From Iris pallida (Eukaryota; Streptophyta; Magnoliopsida; Asparagales; Iridaceae), in the NCBI GenBank assembly GCA_029216955.1, contig JANAVB010023996.1, positions 13,424,212 through 13,488,211 on the forward strand: DNA of 64,000 bases. Reading direction: 5' to 3'. This document shows, one piece after another, positions 1 to 12,600 of the stretch (position 1 is its first letter; every line of letters starts with the position of its first letter). A program made the position numbers and the translations under genes. The notes under the pieces are model-generated. The model did not search any database. It had not been told where the DNA came from and was given only the letters and a program-made list of their open reading frames with translations.

Positions 1-3000
1 AGGAGTTACAGGCGGCACAGAGCATCCCGCACTCGATATTTCGGCAGATCAGCTTCCATCAGCGCCTCCTATTTTTCCGTTGCTGCCTCCGACGATGACA
101 TTTGACGGCACCCAGGTGATGGAGATGTTTCAGCATTTTCTGGAGGCCCAGAACCATCAGGCAGTGCAGTTCAGAGCGACTGTCGTCGACGCGCTGAAGA
201 CCAGAGAGCCGGCAGCACCAGCTCCAGCACCAGTTGCACCTCCAGCACCGCGAGGACCGAGACCAGGGACAGCCAAAGAGTACCAGAACCTTTGCCCGAT
301 GGACTTCTAGGGCGACGAGGGGATCATCTATGCAGATGAATGGCTGGAGAATGCAGAGAGGACCTTGACCATGGCGAATATTCCAGAGGACCAGAAGGTG
401 TCAGTGGCTAGCATGCGACTCTTTGACTTGGCCAGAGCTTGGTACCGGAAGGACCCCCAGTTGACGGAGCCCCGAGTGTCTTGGAAAGTTTTCAAAACAC
501 TGTTCAAGGAGAAATTCTTTCCAGAGGTGGAGCATGATGAGCTGAGGATGCAGTTCGAGGCGCTGCAGCAGGGGACGATGACGGTTGCGCAGCACACTTC
601 AGAGTTTACCAGACTCAGCAGGTTCGCTGAGAACCTGATTAGAGAGCCAGAGGACAGAGCATGGAGATTCAAGAAGGGTCTCACCAGAGAGCTGCGACAC
701 GCGGTGGCGATCAGTCAGGCGACGACGTATGCGAGCATTCTGAAGATTGCTCAGGCTGTGGAAAAGGAGGCAGACCCAAGGCTGAAAAGGGATCGGGATA
801 TGGGCAGCAGCAGTTTCCAGGCACCAGCAAAGAGGGTTCAGACTCAGACCCAGACGAGGCTACAGCAGCAGCATCACCGACCAGCCAGAGCTCCTGCACA
901 TCAGCATCAGAGACAGCATCTGGCGACCAGTTATGTTTTTTGTCATCGCCCTGGACACCATATCGACGAGTGCCGCAAGAGGTTGGGACTTTGCCTCTTC
1001 TGCGGATCCGATGCACATCAGATAAGGGACTGCACCCAGGCTACAGCTAGACTAGCAGGAGGACAAGGAGCTGGAGGACCACCGGCCGCACCACCCAGAG
1101 CATTGCCTGCTACACCACAGAGAAGAGGAGCTCTACCACCCCAGCAGCAGAGGTTTGCACAGCACCAGCAGCAGCAGAGAGGAGGAGCACAGCAGGGACG
1201 TACTTATGTCATGGCTGCAGTTAAGGAGGACGAGGCAGTGCCAGATGTGATCACAGGTTCTATATTTTTACAATCTTTTCCTGCCATTGTATTGTTTGAT
1301 TCTGGAGCCACGCATAGCTTTGTATCATATGAGTTTCTGCATAGACACGACTTCACACCCAAGCCCACTAGGAGGAACTGTCAGATCATGACAGGAGGAG
1401 GGTCAGTGCCAGTAAGTGAGATGGTGGAATGCCCCATCACTATTGCTGGAAGAGAGATCCGAGCTCGACTTCTAATGATGCCATTGCCCGGATTCGACGT
1501 AGTCCTCGGCATCGACTGGATGAGCGAGCAGTTTGCCATAATAGACTGCCATGAAGGGAAGGTGATCTTCAGCCCGCTAGGAGTTCCACCGTTCGAGATC
1601 AGCAGACGAGTTGCAGAGAGGCCAGAAGGAGTCTATTTCGGAGCTGTTGCAGAAGACCAGGAGTTGTCGCATCCACTTATCGTAGAGTTTCTCGACGTCT
1701 TCCCCGAGGAGCTGCCAGGATTGCCGCCAGATCGAGATGTGGAGTTCAGCATCGACCTATTGCCCGGATCAGCGCCGAAGTCCCAGCATTGTTACAAGAT
1801 CAACCCAAAGGAAGCTGCAGAGTTGAAGGCGCAGATTGATGAGCTGGAGGGCAAGGGTTTTATTCGGTCCAGTGCTTCACCCTGGGGAGCACCGGTACTT
1901 TTCGTACCCAAGAAGGATGGGACGGTGAGGATGTGCATTGACTACCGTGCACTCAACAATATCACCATCAAGAATAGATACCCTTTGCCACGGATTGATG
2001 AGCTGTTTGACCAGCTTAGTGGAGCGAAGGTCTTTTCTAAGATTGATCTTCGGTCGGGGTACCACCAGATGAAGGTTCGGGAGCAGGATATTCCGAAGAC
2101 AGCTTTCAACACTCGATACGGCCAGTATGAGTTTTTGGTGATGCCGTTCGGACTCACCAATGCCCCAGCTGTATTTATGAACCTGATGAATAAGGTCTTC
2201 CATAAGTATTTGGATAAGTTTGTCGTAGTCTTTATTGACGACATTCTGATCTATTCGAAGACGGAGGAGGAGCATGTAGAGCACCTGCGGATTGTTTTGG
2301 AGATTCTGCGGAAGGGGAAGATGTACGAGAAACTCTCAAAATGTGAGTTTTTCTTGGACAGAGTGGAGTTTCTAGGGCATGTGGTGACTGAAGAGGGGAT
2401 TTCTGTGGATCCCAAGAAGATTGAGAGAGTAGAAGCATGGGCACCTCCCAAGTCAGTAGTAGAGATTCGTAGTTTTCTAGGTCTAGCAGGATACTACAGG
2501 AAGTTCGTGAAGGACTTTGCCAGGATAGCAGAGCCTATGACGAAGCTTACACGGAAGGATGAGGAGTTCATCTGGAGCGATGCCTGCCAATCAGCATTTG
2601 AAGAATTGAAGAGAAGACTCACGACGGCACCAGTTCTAGCTTTGCCATCAGGATCAGGAGGATTCGTCATTTACAGCGATGCTTCAGGGAAAGGCTCGGG
2701 ATATGTGCTGGAGCAGAACAAGAAGGTTATAGCATATGCTTCTAGACAGTTGAGGCCCCATGAGAAAAACTATCCCACATATGACATGGAGCTTGCAGCA
2801 GTCAAATTTGCCTTGAAACTGTGGAAGCATTATTTGTATGGGGAGAGAGTAGACATCTTCATGGACCACAAAAGCCTGAAGTATGTCTTTACTCAGAAGA
2901 AGCTGAATATGAGGCAGCGCAGATGGCTGGAACTCATGAAGGATTTTGATATCAGTCTGCAGTACCACCCTAGAAAGGTGAATGTGGTTGCAGACGCTCT

Positions 3001-4552
3001 CAGTCGATATCCTATTGCTATGTATCTCACCATGGACCGACATTTCTTGGAGGATCTTGAGAGCCTTGGGATTGAGGTTGTTCTGCCAGGATATAGAGGA
3101 CAGATGATGCACATGCAGATACAGTCGGGATTGCTAGAAAAGATTAAGGAGGCCCAGATTCTTGATGTAGGACTCCAATGTCTTAGAGCTCCGGCAGAGG
3201 CAGGACTGCTCGACGATTTCACCATTGCGGAGGATAGATCCTTGAGGCATGGGAGCCAGCTGTGTATGCCCAAGGACTTACGGAAGGAGGTGATGCAGGA
3301 GGCTCACCAGTCGCAGTATTCGATACATCCTGGGTCTACCAAGATGTACAAGGATCTGCGGGAGTATGTTTGGTGGTATGGAATGAAGAAAGAGGTTGCC
3401 AGATTTGTTTCCAGATGCCTTGTGTGCCAGCAAGTCAAGGCGGAGTGCCAGAGACCAGCGGGACTACTCCAGCCCTTACCTATTTCGGAATGGAAGTGGA
3501 AGTACATTACCATAGACTTTGTCTCTAGATTGTCGCGTACTCCCAGTGGCAAGGATGCTATTTGGGTGATCGTAGACAGATTGACAAAGTCTGTCCATTT
3601 TATTCCGTTCAAGGTTGGGCTGTCGACCGAGAAGCTTACAGACCTCTACATGCGTCAGATCGTGAGGATTCACGGAGTGCCAGTCAGCATCGTTTCAGAT
3701 CGAGACAGCCGCTTCATATCACACTTCTGGAGGAGTCTACAGCAGAGCTTGGGATCACAGTTGAAGTTCAGCACAGCCTATCATCCACAGACGGACAGAC
3801 AGTCTGAGAGGACCATTCAGACCTTGGAGGACATGCCGCGGGTTTGCGCACTCGATTTCGGTAGATCGTGGGAGGACCATTTACACCTGGTGGAGTTTGC
3901 CTATAACAACAGTTATCAGGCTAGTATCGAGATGATTCCGTTCGAGGTGCTATATGGACGGAGATGTCGCACGCCGTTATCTTGGGACGACGTTGGCGAG
4001 AGAGCATTGCTTGGACCAGAGATGGTGGTAGACTCAGCTGAGAAAGTCAGACTGATCCGGGAGCGTATCAGAGTTGCACAGGATCGGTAGAAGCACTGGG
4101 CGGACAGCAGCAGACGGACACTTGAGTTCGAGGTTGGAGACAGAGTATTCCTGAAGATCTCACCGACTAGGGGCGTCATCAGGTTCGGCAGAGGCAGGAA
4201 GCTCAGTCTGAGATTCATCGGACCCTTCGACGTGACGGCACGGATTGGCGGGGTGGCATATCGACTAGCGCTTCCAGCTAGATTGGAGGGAGTGCACGAT
4301 GTTTTCCATGTATCCCAGCTTCGACAATACATTCCAGACCCGAGCCATGTGGTGGACTATTCTGAGCTGGAGGTGGGCCCGAGATTGACTTAAGAGGAGC
4401 AGCCAGTAGAGATCTTGGACCGGAGAGAGAAGCGTCTGCGGAACCAGACCATTTCTCTCGTTCGCATCATGTGGAGGCATCACTCTCCGGGAGAGTCCAC
4501 ATGGGAGCGCAAGGACGAGATGGGGGAGCGCTACCCTAGATTGTTCTCGTGA
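1..4552 (+). pseudogene. gag-pol: Element 1 gag-pol-chromodomain polyprotein, three in-frame stops
   Basis: One frame runs from the window start to a TGA at 4550-4552. It is interrupted only by TAG 308-310, TAG 4088-4090 and TAA 4391-4393. Numbering residues from the ATG at 365: gag core; a first zinc knuckle at 190-203 whose first Cys is Tyr190 (TAT); an intact CX2CX4HX4C knuckle at 210-223; protease active site DSG at 312-314; reverse transcriptase FIDD with Asp625-626; RNase H Asp772; and an integrase with an HHCC-type zinc region and D1051, D1112, E1148, the last pair spaced as D35E. After the stop at 4088 come the integrase C-terminus and a chromodomain near 4394-4549. There is no frameshift, so decay is slight. 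The protein would package RNA, reverse transcribe it and integrate the DNA. The QTDGQSE block reads QTDRQSE. Confidence 0.93.
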
Positions 4553-4626
4553 TTGTATTTTGCATTTTGGTTTTCAATAATAAAACTGGAGTTTGGATCT
4601 TTTTGGGAGTTGTGTTGGTTCTTTGA
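4553..4626 (+). other. Element 1 3' untranslated region, left part
   Basis: This non-coding AT-rich stretch lies between the chromodomain stop and Element A. It ends in tttga (4622-4626), the left copy of A's target-site duplication. Its continuation is 13560-13599. Confidence 0.7.
4622..4626. repeat. Target-site duplication of Element A, left copy
   Basis: The sequence tttga directly precedes the TG of the A LTR and is repeated exactly at 13560-13564 after the terminal CA. A 5-bp duplication is normal for gypsy integrase. It shows that 4627-13559 went in as one unit. Confidence 0.92.
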
Positions 4627-5295
4627 TGTAAAACCCCTAAAATTTCTACTTTTTTTTTTATTAAATTTGGTACCGATTTAAAATTTTGTATTGTACGTCG
4701 CGTAGTCGTATTATACGTCGCGCACGAAATTTCATTTTTCGTATTTGCTCGACTAGTGCGAATATGTGCGAGCGTACATATTTTTAGAAAAAAAATTTAT
4801 TTTTATAATTTCAAAATAATATATAGTAATTACTTTATTTTTATCATTATAAAAAAAGGACGTAAGATATAATTTATGTATAAATTAATCCTCGAAATTA
4901 TTTATTAATTATCTTAAATTATTTCAAAGGTATTTTTGAAGTAGTCCTATTAATATTTAAATTAATTTTCAAAATTTATTAATATTAATATTTTATTATT
5001 CAAAAAGATATTTAAATATTCATTATTTCAAATTTATTATTATTAGTATTTTGGAAACATATTTTTGAATTATTATGGCAATTTAAATCTTGATTTGATT
5101 CTAGGAATCTATTTAAATAGTTAAAATAATATCTATATTTTGAAATTTGATTTTAAGCTAAAAGTTGGAATTTAATTTGGACTTAAATTGGATTTGGATT
5201 TGGATTTGAATTTGGATTTAAATTTATTAGTAGCTAATTATCTATTTGGGTTTTAAATCAATCCAAACTCTATCCAAATGGGAATTCCCACATCC

Positions 5296-5304
5296 TATAA
5301 ATAG
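5296..5304 (+). promoter_or_regulatory. TATA box of Element A 5' LTR
   Basis: TATAAATAG lies between AT-rich DNA and the C-rich leader, where an LTR promoter is expected. It is conserved in the 3' LTR at 10337-10345. Transcription would start roughly 30 bp downstream. Confidence 0.7.
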
Positions 5305-5433
5305 GCAGGTACTCATCTATTTATTTCCACAAACCAAATTACTCCACAAATTATTCCCAACCACTCGTGCATCGTGTCTGTGTATGTGTCCGCTATCTTA
5401 TTCCATTATTTATACACATACATTGATCTTTTC

Positions 5434-5453
5434 CGTGCCGACAACCCGGCACG
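5434..5453 (+). other. 7-bp hairpin in predicted RNA leader of Element A
   Basis: CGTGCCG, a 6-nt loop, then CGGCACG: a perfect stem about 130 nt downstream of the TATA box. It is conserved at 10475-10494 in the other LTR. It could be an RNA leader signal; the function is inferred only from its place. Confidence 0.5.
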
Positions 5454-5459
5454 ATACAC

Positions 5460-6640
5460 CAAATTCCAATTCCTAAACCTAACCTAATCCTACACGAACC
5501 CTCCGTCCTCTGTCCGCCATCGTCCCCGGCCTTGCCGACCGAACCCAACCCTAGCGAGATACGACTGTCTTCCCCGACACCCATCCTCGGACCACCCCTG
5601 GATCCCCTTCACCGACTCCCTCACTACTTCCCCTCGCCTCCGCCAGGAACCAGCAACACCATCCCCGTCGTTGCCATCACCTCCACCACAGCCCTACCAA
5701 GCGCTCGACCAACACCGACCGAAATCCCTATAACCTACCGCCATTACCACCGCCGCCACGGCATGCCCAATCCACCACCACCAGAAAAACAAGAAAACAA
5801 ATACACCACCACCAACACTTACCTCCTCTCCGCTCGTACGCTGGGACGTCCCTCTGCCCTAGCTTCCTCCGTCGTGCCTCCGGTAGGCGCATAGCCGTGC
5901 GAGTCTCGCCCTCCAAATCCGGCGAATCGTCGTCCGCTCCGTCAGTACCACTCTCCCTGGCGCTACCACCACACGAGTTTTTCTTGCCAAGCCTTTCCTC
6001 GGTGGTCATCGAGACCCCAACGCCGTGCGAGGCCAGCACGGGCGGAGCAGCACCAGGGTGAAAGCCCTCTGACCCCCGCGCGCCGCCCTCGTCTGCACAC
6101 TCGTGCCGGAGCAGCGCCGGGCCTCGTGTGCCGACGGACGCCGCGTCAACCATCACACCGGACGAGGTCTTGCCTGGGGGTTTCGCGGCCACTATAGCGC
6201 CGACAACTAGTGCCGGCCACCGGCGCCTCCGCCCCGTGTCAGTGAACTCTTTCCTCCACGCCCCTTGCCGTCGAAACCCTCACCGCGAGCTTCCTTCCTC
6301 CGCCCTTCGCCGTCTTCTCCCAGTGCGCCACCGCCTTAACCCCCTCCCGATCTCGTCTCCGCCGCCTCCACCCAGGCCGGCACGCCACCGCCCCGAGCTC
6401 GCCCGTCCCTCACCGATCCTCATCCTCGTTCCTCCTTCTCTCGCTCTCAGGCACTCCCCCTCCGCCTCCCCTTCCCCACTCTCACCCTCGTTCTCACCGC
6501 ACCCCTTTCCCGATCACCCGCTTCCTCTCTCCGTTCCCCATTTCTCTTCCTCTCTCTCTCTCCTCTTCTGCTATCAGCTTCTTTCTCCTTTTTTTTTCTT
6601 TTCTTTGGTTTTGGGAAGAGCCTATGGGCCGGGTCCGGGT
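5460..6640 (+). other. C-rich, GC-high block inside Element A LTR
   Basis: About 1.2 kb of C-rich sequence sits in an otherwise AT-rich LTR just after the TATA box and is repeated at about 10500-11680. Open frames occur on both strands (for example 5728-6192 minus, 154 codons, Pro/Arg/Gly-rich) and are open in both LTR copies. They match no family I recognise, and two LTRs of one insertion are not independent evidence of coding. It is either a low-complexity 5' leader or a captured host first exon. Confidence 0.5.
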
Positions 6641-8527
6641 CAGTTTACTGTACCTTGGGCCAGGCCAAATAGGAAAGATAGATTAAATATTAGGATGAGT
6701 TAATTATATGTAAGTATATTTTTATGTAGGTATATTTGTATATACGTGTATTTGTATATATGTATGTATCGGTACGGTTATGTATAATTGATGTCAGTAA
6801 TTTTTTGTCATTAGTCATTATTTATAATTATTTTTCTTTCATAATAAAAATATATAGATTCCTCAAAGTATTTTGTAACAAATATCATATTAGGGTTTAA
6901 GCTATATATTTGAGTTAACCATTTATATGTGTAAATAAAGATGGTATTTTATTTAATGTCTTTCAAATATTTTTTATATAGTTTCCTAGATAGTTTATAA
7001 ATATTTGTAAATAAGAATATATCTTCTTAACTAAGTATTATTTTGACTAGTAATTTGTGGTTATTTCATAAAGGTGTTTTCTAAAAAAAAATGTTTATAC
7101 AACTACATAAAATAATTTTTTAGAATATTTATCTAATATTTTGACTATAGAAAATATAATTTTAATATTATATAGAATTTCCAAAAATAGATATATGTAT
7201 ATTTCCTTTAAGTCATAATCATGACAAATCTAGTCATTTCCTATTCTTAACCATGGATTTCTCTTTCAACCTCGATTATCGTGCTGAACTTCGATTATAG
7301 ACTTTTTTATGTCCACCCTAACTAAGTCGACCGTTCTGGCCCCGATGGAATACTCTGTGTCGTCAACAGAGGCTCCCTTGCGTAGTTGTAACATCGAAGC
7401 CGATCTTGTGCCACTTTTATTGTACCATACTAGGCAGCTCACCAAGCGTTGCAACAGGCAAGTATACCTTGCTAATTAAACTGTTAATTATTTATTTACT
7501 GCATTATTTATTTTATTTCATATTATTAGTTTCCTTTGATATAAACTACGCGTCCAAGCCACACTTGGGTGCAAGCGACTTTATTAGTCGTTATTTTATT
7601 TTATGCATGATGACTTAGTGTTAGCAGACTACCTTCTTGTTGGAGGTATCCTTATATCTCCTTTGGCTGTGACACTCACACTACACGGTTTGAGGCATTT
7701 TATTAGGGGCACGACTTATTGACTAGCTATCTCTAAAGTCGTGTGACGGTAGATGATCGTAACTGCTATGACTAGGGTTTTAGAGACTCAAGCAGTTACA
7801 AAGCTGGACGAGCCATGGACATGACTTGAACAGTGTGGGGTATATTGGGGGAGGACAGTCGCTAGTGCGTATGGAAATCCAAACAGGTAAACCACAGTCT
7901 CCGGATGGAACTGTGGCAATTTATTTGCAGATGCCCTCTGTCGTTTTAGACGTTACGGACGGATACAGATGACTGGATGCCAGTTACGTACACATAGCCT
8001 AAAATCCCACCCATGCGTATGAAAGTTGTCCTCTAAATTGCACGTTAGGCGGTTAGAATTTTCTTTGCATATTTATATTTAGTTTACATAGTATTTTATT
8101 ATTTTGGCAGTTCATATTAGCTTGTTCTTCCTGTATCTTGCTACGTCCGTCTGAGGACCTGGTTTTTCCCCAGGTGTATGTTCATGTCTTTCGCAGGTAT
8201 TCTAGCCAAGGCCGTGGTCTTCTCTATTCTTTCGAAGACAATTGCGCTTGGTTCGTCTTGCCATTTTTATCGCTCGATTTATTGTATATTTCTTTCATTG
8301 AGATAGTTGGTGGTGGACTTTGTCTCCGCCCAACGATTGTATCAAAAATATCCAAGTTGATTTTATATTATTATTCTTTTCATTGTGGATGAGATTTAGT
8401 TTGTCTTGGATTCCTGCATTTTACAGCTTATGTATCCATACGAGGCCTATGTACTTCGTATGAATACAGCTGGCATGTCTACGTTCCTAGTCCCACATAT
8501 TTTGGGACTGAGACATTACATGTTTTT

Positions 8528-8546
8528 GTGGTGGCCCATGAAGGTC
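8528..8546 (+). promoter_or_regulatory. Conserved post-LTR box (possible unusual primer site), Element A
   Basis: GTGGTGGCCCATGAAGGTC begins 8 bases after the LTR end. Near-identical boxes sit at the same place in B (27753), C (38464) and E (54647 and 62017). The primer-binding site is expected here, yet it does not match the initiator-Met site seen in Element D. Confidence 0.6.
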
Positions 8547-9635
8547 AAGATAAATTGTTTGGTTACTTTACCGTACCAAGCGAGCCTGCGTATAGGATTA
8601 GAGTCTAGGATCTCATCCACATACTTGACCGCCTTCTCCTTGAGTTGCATCTTGCTTGATCCCTTCTATCGTGATTCGTGCCCTTCTTTCGTGCGTGATA
8701 AAGATTAATAGAGTAATCCATACTAGGTGGACATAACCCATTGTTCCATCACCCTACTAGTTTAGCTCTTGTAAGTTGGGTAGAATGCCCTATGACCTAG
8801 CAATCCCTTTGTCCTTGTGACCTATATTAGCAAGTTCACTTAGGTTCTAGAATTTAGAGGACCTAACCCATCTAATCAACCAAAGACTTGGACAAAAGAG
8901 ACTAGGACGACTCTATAGAGACCAACATAGGATAGAACTTAGAGTCTTAAGGAGTTTGAACTAATTCTACTCTATTTTCATCTAAATCTCACGTGCCTAT
9001 GTTTTATTATCTAGACCAATGATGCTAATATAGCCTAGTATTTACAAGCTAATTCTTTATCGAGCTTGATCAAGGCATATGCTATGGAGTGGCCACTCAC
9101 TAGTATATTATCTTATTAGAACCAGTGCATGATGGTCTGATCAACCAAGTGCACTTTGGTTCGCTTTTATTTATCGTTCTACGTGGATAGGGACATAGCT
9201 AAACTAGTCCTCTAGAGTCCCATCCACAACAGCCTTGGCAATTCTTTTGAATTACTCGCTCGCCTTTGAACCACGTATTGGTATTCGAAAACTTCTTTGG
9301 ACTCATATTGGTTTTCGTCTTTCACATATTTAGACGAAGACTCGTACCTAATAGATAGACCCAAGGTATCACCTTTAGTTATCCTCCCAACTATTGCCAA
9401 AATAGTTAGCCACCGACCAACCGATGGGACTATATCCCCATCTCGACTTACTTGTCCTTTCCCGTAACCCTAGATTCATTGTCGCGACCATCATTCACAC
9501 CCTAAATTAAATCCGTGATTTATTTTCGTAGTTATCGAAGTCACGACTTTCTAATGCATGTTTTGAACGTCGTGATTTGATTGTTCCTTATTGATATACC
9601 CTTGTACTCTCTTAACCCCCTACTCATTTTTAATT

Positions 9636-9667
9636 TCGAGGACGAAATTCTTGTAAGTTGGGTAGGA
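9636..9667 (+). promoter_or_regulatory. Element A 3' internal motif and polypurine tract
   Basis: 'tttcgaggacgaaattc' followed by 'gtaagttgggtagga' directly abuts the 3' LTR TG at 9668. This is the usual plus-strand priming site in chromoviruses. Elements B, C and E carry the same motif at the same place. Confidence 0.7.
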
Positions 9668-12600
9668 TGTAAAACCCCTAAAATTTCTACTATTTTTTTT
9701 ATTAAATTTGGTACTGATTTAAAATTTTGTATTGTACGTCGCGTAGTCGTATTATACGTCGCGCACGAAATTTCATTTTTCGTATTTGCTCGACTAGTGC
9801 GAATATGTGCGAGCGTACATATTTTTAGAAAAATATTTTTTTTTATTTTTATAATTTCAAAATAATATATAGTAATTACTTTATTTTTATCATTATAAAA
9901 AAAAGGACGTAAGATATAATTTATGTATAAATTAATCCTCGAAATTATTTATTAATCATCTTAAATTATTTCAAAGGTATTTTTGAAGTAGTCCTATTAA
10001 TATTTAAATTATTTTTCGAAATTTATTAATATTAATATTTTATTATTCAAAAAGATATTTAAATATTTATTATTTTGAATTTATTATTATTAGTATTTTG
10101 GAAACATATTTTTGAATTATTATGGCAATTTAAATCTTGATTTGATTCTAGGAATCTATTTAAATAGTTAAAATAATATCTATATTTTGAAATTTGATTT
10201 TAAGCTAAAAGTTGGAATTTAATTTGGATTTAAATTGGATTTGGATTTGAATTTGGATTTAAATTTATTAGTAGCTAATTATCTATTTGGGTTTTAAATC
10301 AATCCTAACTCTATCCAAATGGGAATTCCCACATCCTATAAATAGGAAGGTACTCCTCCATTTATTTCCACAAACCAAATTACTCCACAAATTATTCCCA
10401 ACCACTCGTGCATCGTGTCCGTGTACGTGTCCGCTATCTTATTCCATTATTTATACACATACATTGATCTTTCCCGTGCCGACAACCCGGCACGATATAC
10501 CAAATCCCAATTCCTAAACCTAACCTAATCCTACACGAACCCTCCGTCCTCTGTCCGCCATCGTCCACGGCCTTGCTGACCGAACCCAACCCTAGCGAGA
10601 TACGACTGTCTTCCTCGACACCCATCCTCGGACCACCCCTGGATCCCCTTTACCGACTCCCTCACTGCTTCCCCTCGCCTCCGCCAGGAACCAGCAACAC
10701 CATCCCCGTCGTTGCCATCACCTCCACCACAGCCCTACCAAGCGCTCGACCAACACCGACCGAAATCCCTATAACCCACCGCCATTACCACCGCCGCCAC
10801 GGCATGCCCAATCCACCACCACCAGAAAAATAAGAAAACAAATACACCACCACCAACACTTACCTCCTCTCCGCTCGTACGCTGGGACGTCCCTCTGCCC
10901 TAGCTTCCTCCGTCGCGCCTCCGGTAGGCGCATAGCCGCGCGAGTCTCGCCCTCCAAATCTGGCGAATCATCGTCCGCTCCGTCAGTACCACTCTTCCTG
11001 GCGCCACCACCACACGAGTTTTCCTCGCCGAGCCTTTCCTCGGTGGTCGTCGAGACCCCAATGCCGCGCGAGGCCAGCACGGGCGGAGCAGCACCAGGGT
11101 GAAAGCCCTCTGACCCCCACGCGCCGCCCTCGTCTGCACGCCCGTGCCGGAGCGGCGCCGGGCCTCGTGCGCCGTCGGACGCCGCGTCAACCATCGCACC
11201 GGACGAGGTCTTGCCTGGGGGTTTCGCGGCCACTGTAGCACCGACAACTAGTGCCGGCCACCGGCGCCTCCGCCCCGTGTCAGTGAACTCTTCCCTCCAC
11301 GCCCCTTGCCGTCGAAACCCTCACCGCGAGCGTCCTTCCTCCGCCCTTCGTCGTCTTCTCCCAGCGCGCCACCGCCTTAACCCCCTCCCGATCTTGTCTC
11401 CGCCGCCTCCACCCAGGCCGGCGTGCCATCGCCCCGATCTCTCCCGTCCCTCTCCGATCCTCATCCCGGTTCCTCCTCCTCTCGCTCTCAGGCACTCCCC
11501 CTCAGCCTCCCCATCCTCACTCTCACCCTCGTTCTCACCGCACCCCTTTCTCGATCACCGGCTTCCTCTCTCCGTTCCCCATTCCTCTTCCTCTCTCTCT
11601 CTCCTCTTCTTCTATCAGCTTCTTTCCCCTTTTTTTTCTTTTCTTTGGTTTTGGGAAGAGCCTATGGGCCGGGTCCGGGTCAGTTTACTGTACCTTGGGC
11701 CAGGCCAAATAGGAAAGATAGATTAAATATTAGGATGAGTTAATTATATGTAAGTATATTTTTATGTAGGTATATTTGTATATACGTGTATTTGTATATA
11801 TGTATGTATCGGTATGGTTATGTATAATTGATATCAGTAATTTTTTGTCATTAGTTATTATTTATAATTATTTTTCTTTTATAATAAAAATATATAGATT
11901 CCTCAAAGTATTTTGTAACAAATATCATATTAGGGTTTAAGCTATATATTTGAGTTAACCATTTATATGTGTAAATAAAGATGGTATTTTATTTAATGTC
12001 TTTCAAATATTTTTTATACAGTTTCCTAGATAGTTTATAAATATTTGTAAATAAGAATATATCTTCTTAACTAAGTATTATTTTGACTAGTAATTTGTGG
12101 TTATTTCATAAAGGTGTTTTCTAAAAAAAATGTTTATACAACTACATAAAATAATTTTTTAGAATATTTTTCTAATATTTTGACTATAGAAAATATAATT
12201 TTAATATTATATAGAATTTCCAAAAATAGATATATGTATTTTTCCTTTAAGTCATAGTCATGACAAATCTAGTCATTTCCTATTCTTAACCATGGATTTC
12301 TCTTTCAACCTCGATTATCGTGCTGAACTTCGATTATAGACTTTTTTATGTCCACCCTAACTAAGTCGACCGTTCTGGACCCGATGGAATACTCTATGTC
12401 GTCAACAGAGGCTCCCTTGCGTAGTTGTAACATCGAAGTCGATCTTGTGCCACCTTTATTGTACCACACCAGGCAGCTCACCAGGCGTCGCAACAGGCAA
12501 GTATACCTTGCTAATTAAACTGTCAATTATTTATTTACTGCATTATTTACTTTATTTCATATTGTTAGTTTCCTTTGATATAAATTGCGCGTCCAAGCCA

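Larger units (their letters stand above)
4627..8520 (+). repeat. Element A 5' LTR
   Basis: TGTAAAACCCC...ACATTACA, 3894 bp. Layout: an AT-rich U3 to about 5280, a TATA box at 5296, a short hairpin at 5434, a C-rich GC-high block at 5460-6640, then AT-rich DNA to the end. It is matched along its length by 9668-13559. Confidence 0.93.
8521..9667 (+). other. Element A internal region, non-coding
   Basis: It begins with tgtttttg and the conserved post-LTR box, and ends with the gypsy 3' motif and purine tract. No open frame has a recognisable domain. Blocks of it resemble the internal region of Element B, for example the stretch 'gtctaggatctcatcca' (8607 onward; reverse complement near 27690) and an internal 'cttgtaagttgggtagaatg' (8770) echoing the 3' end motif. 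This points to a shared non-coding domain rather than decayed pol. Confidence 0.75.

Noticed and set aside
5532..6703. Long open frames on both strands in Element A LTR (and copies at 10573-11743) as genes
   Set aside because: C-rich composition makes stops rare, no known domain appears, and the second copy is just the other LTR.
8528..8546. Post-LTR box as a primer site for tRNA-Cys or another named tRNA
   Set aside because: No convincing 3'-end match could be recalled; the likeness to the initiator-Met anticodon arm is on the same strand, not complementary, so the primer is left unassigned.
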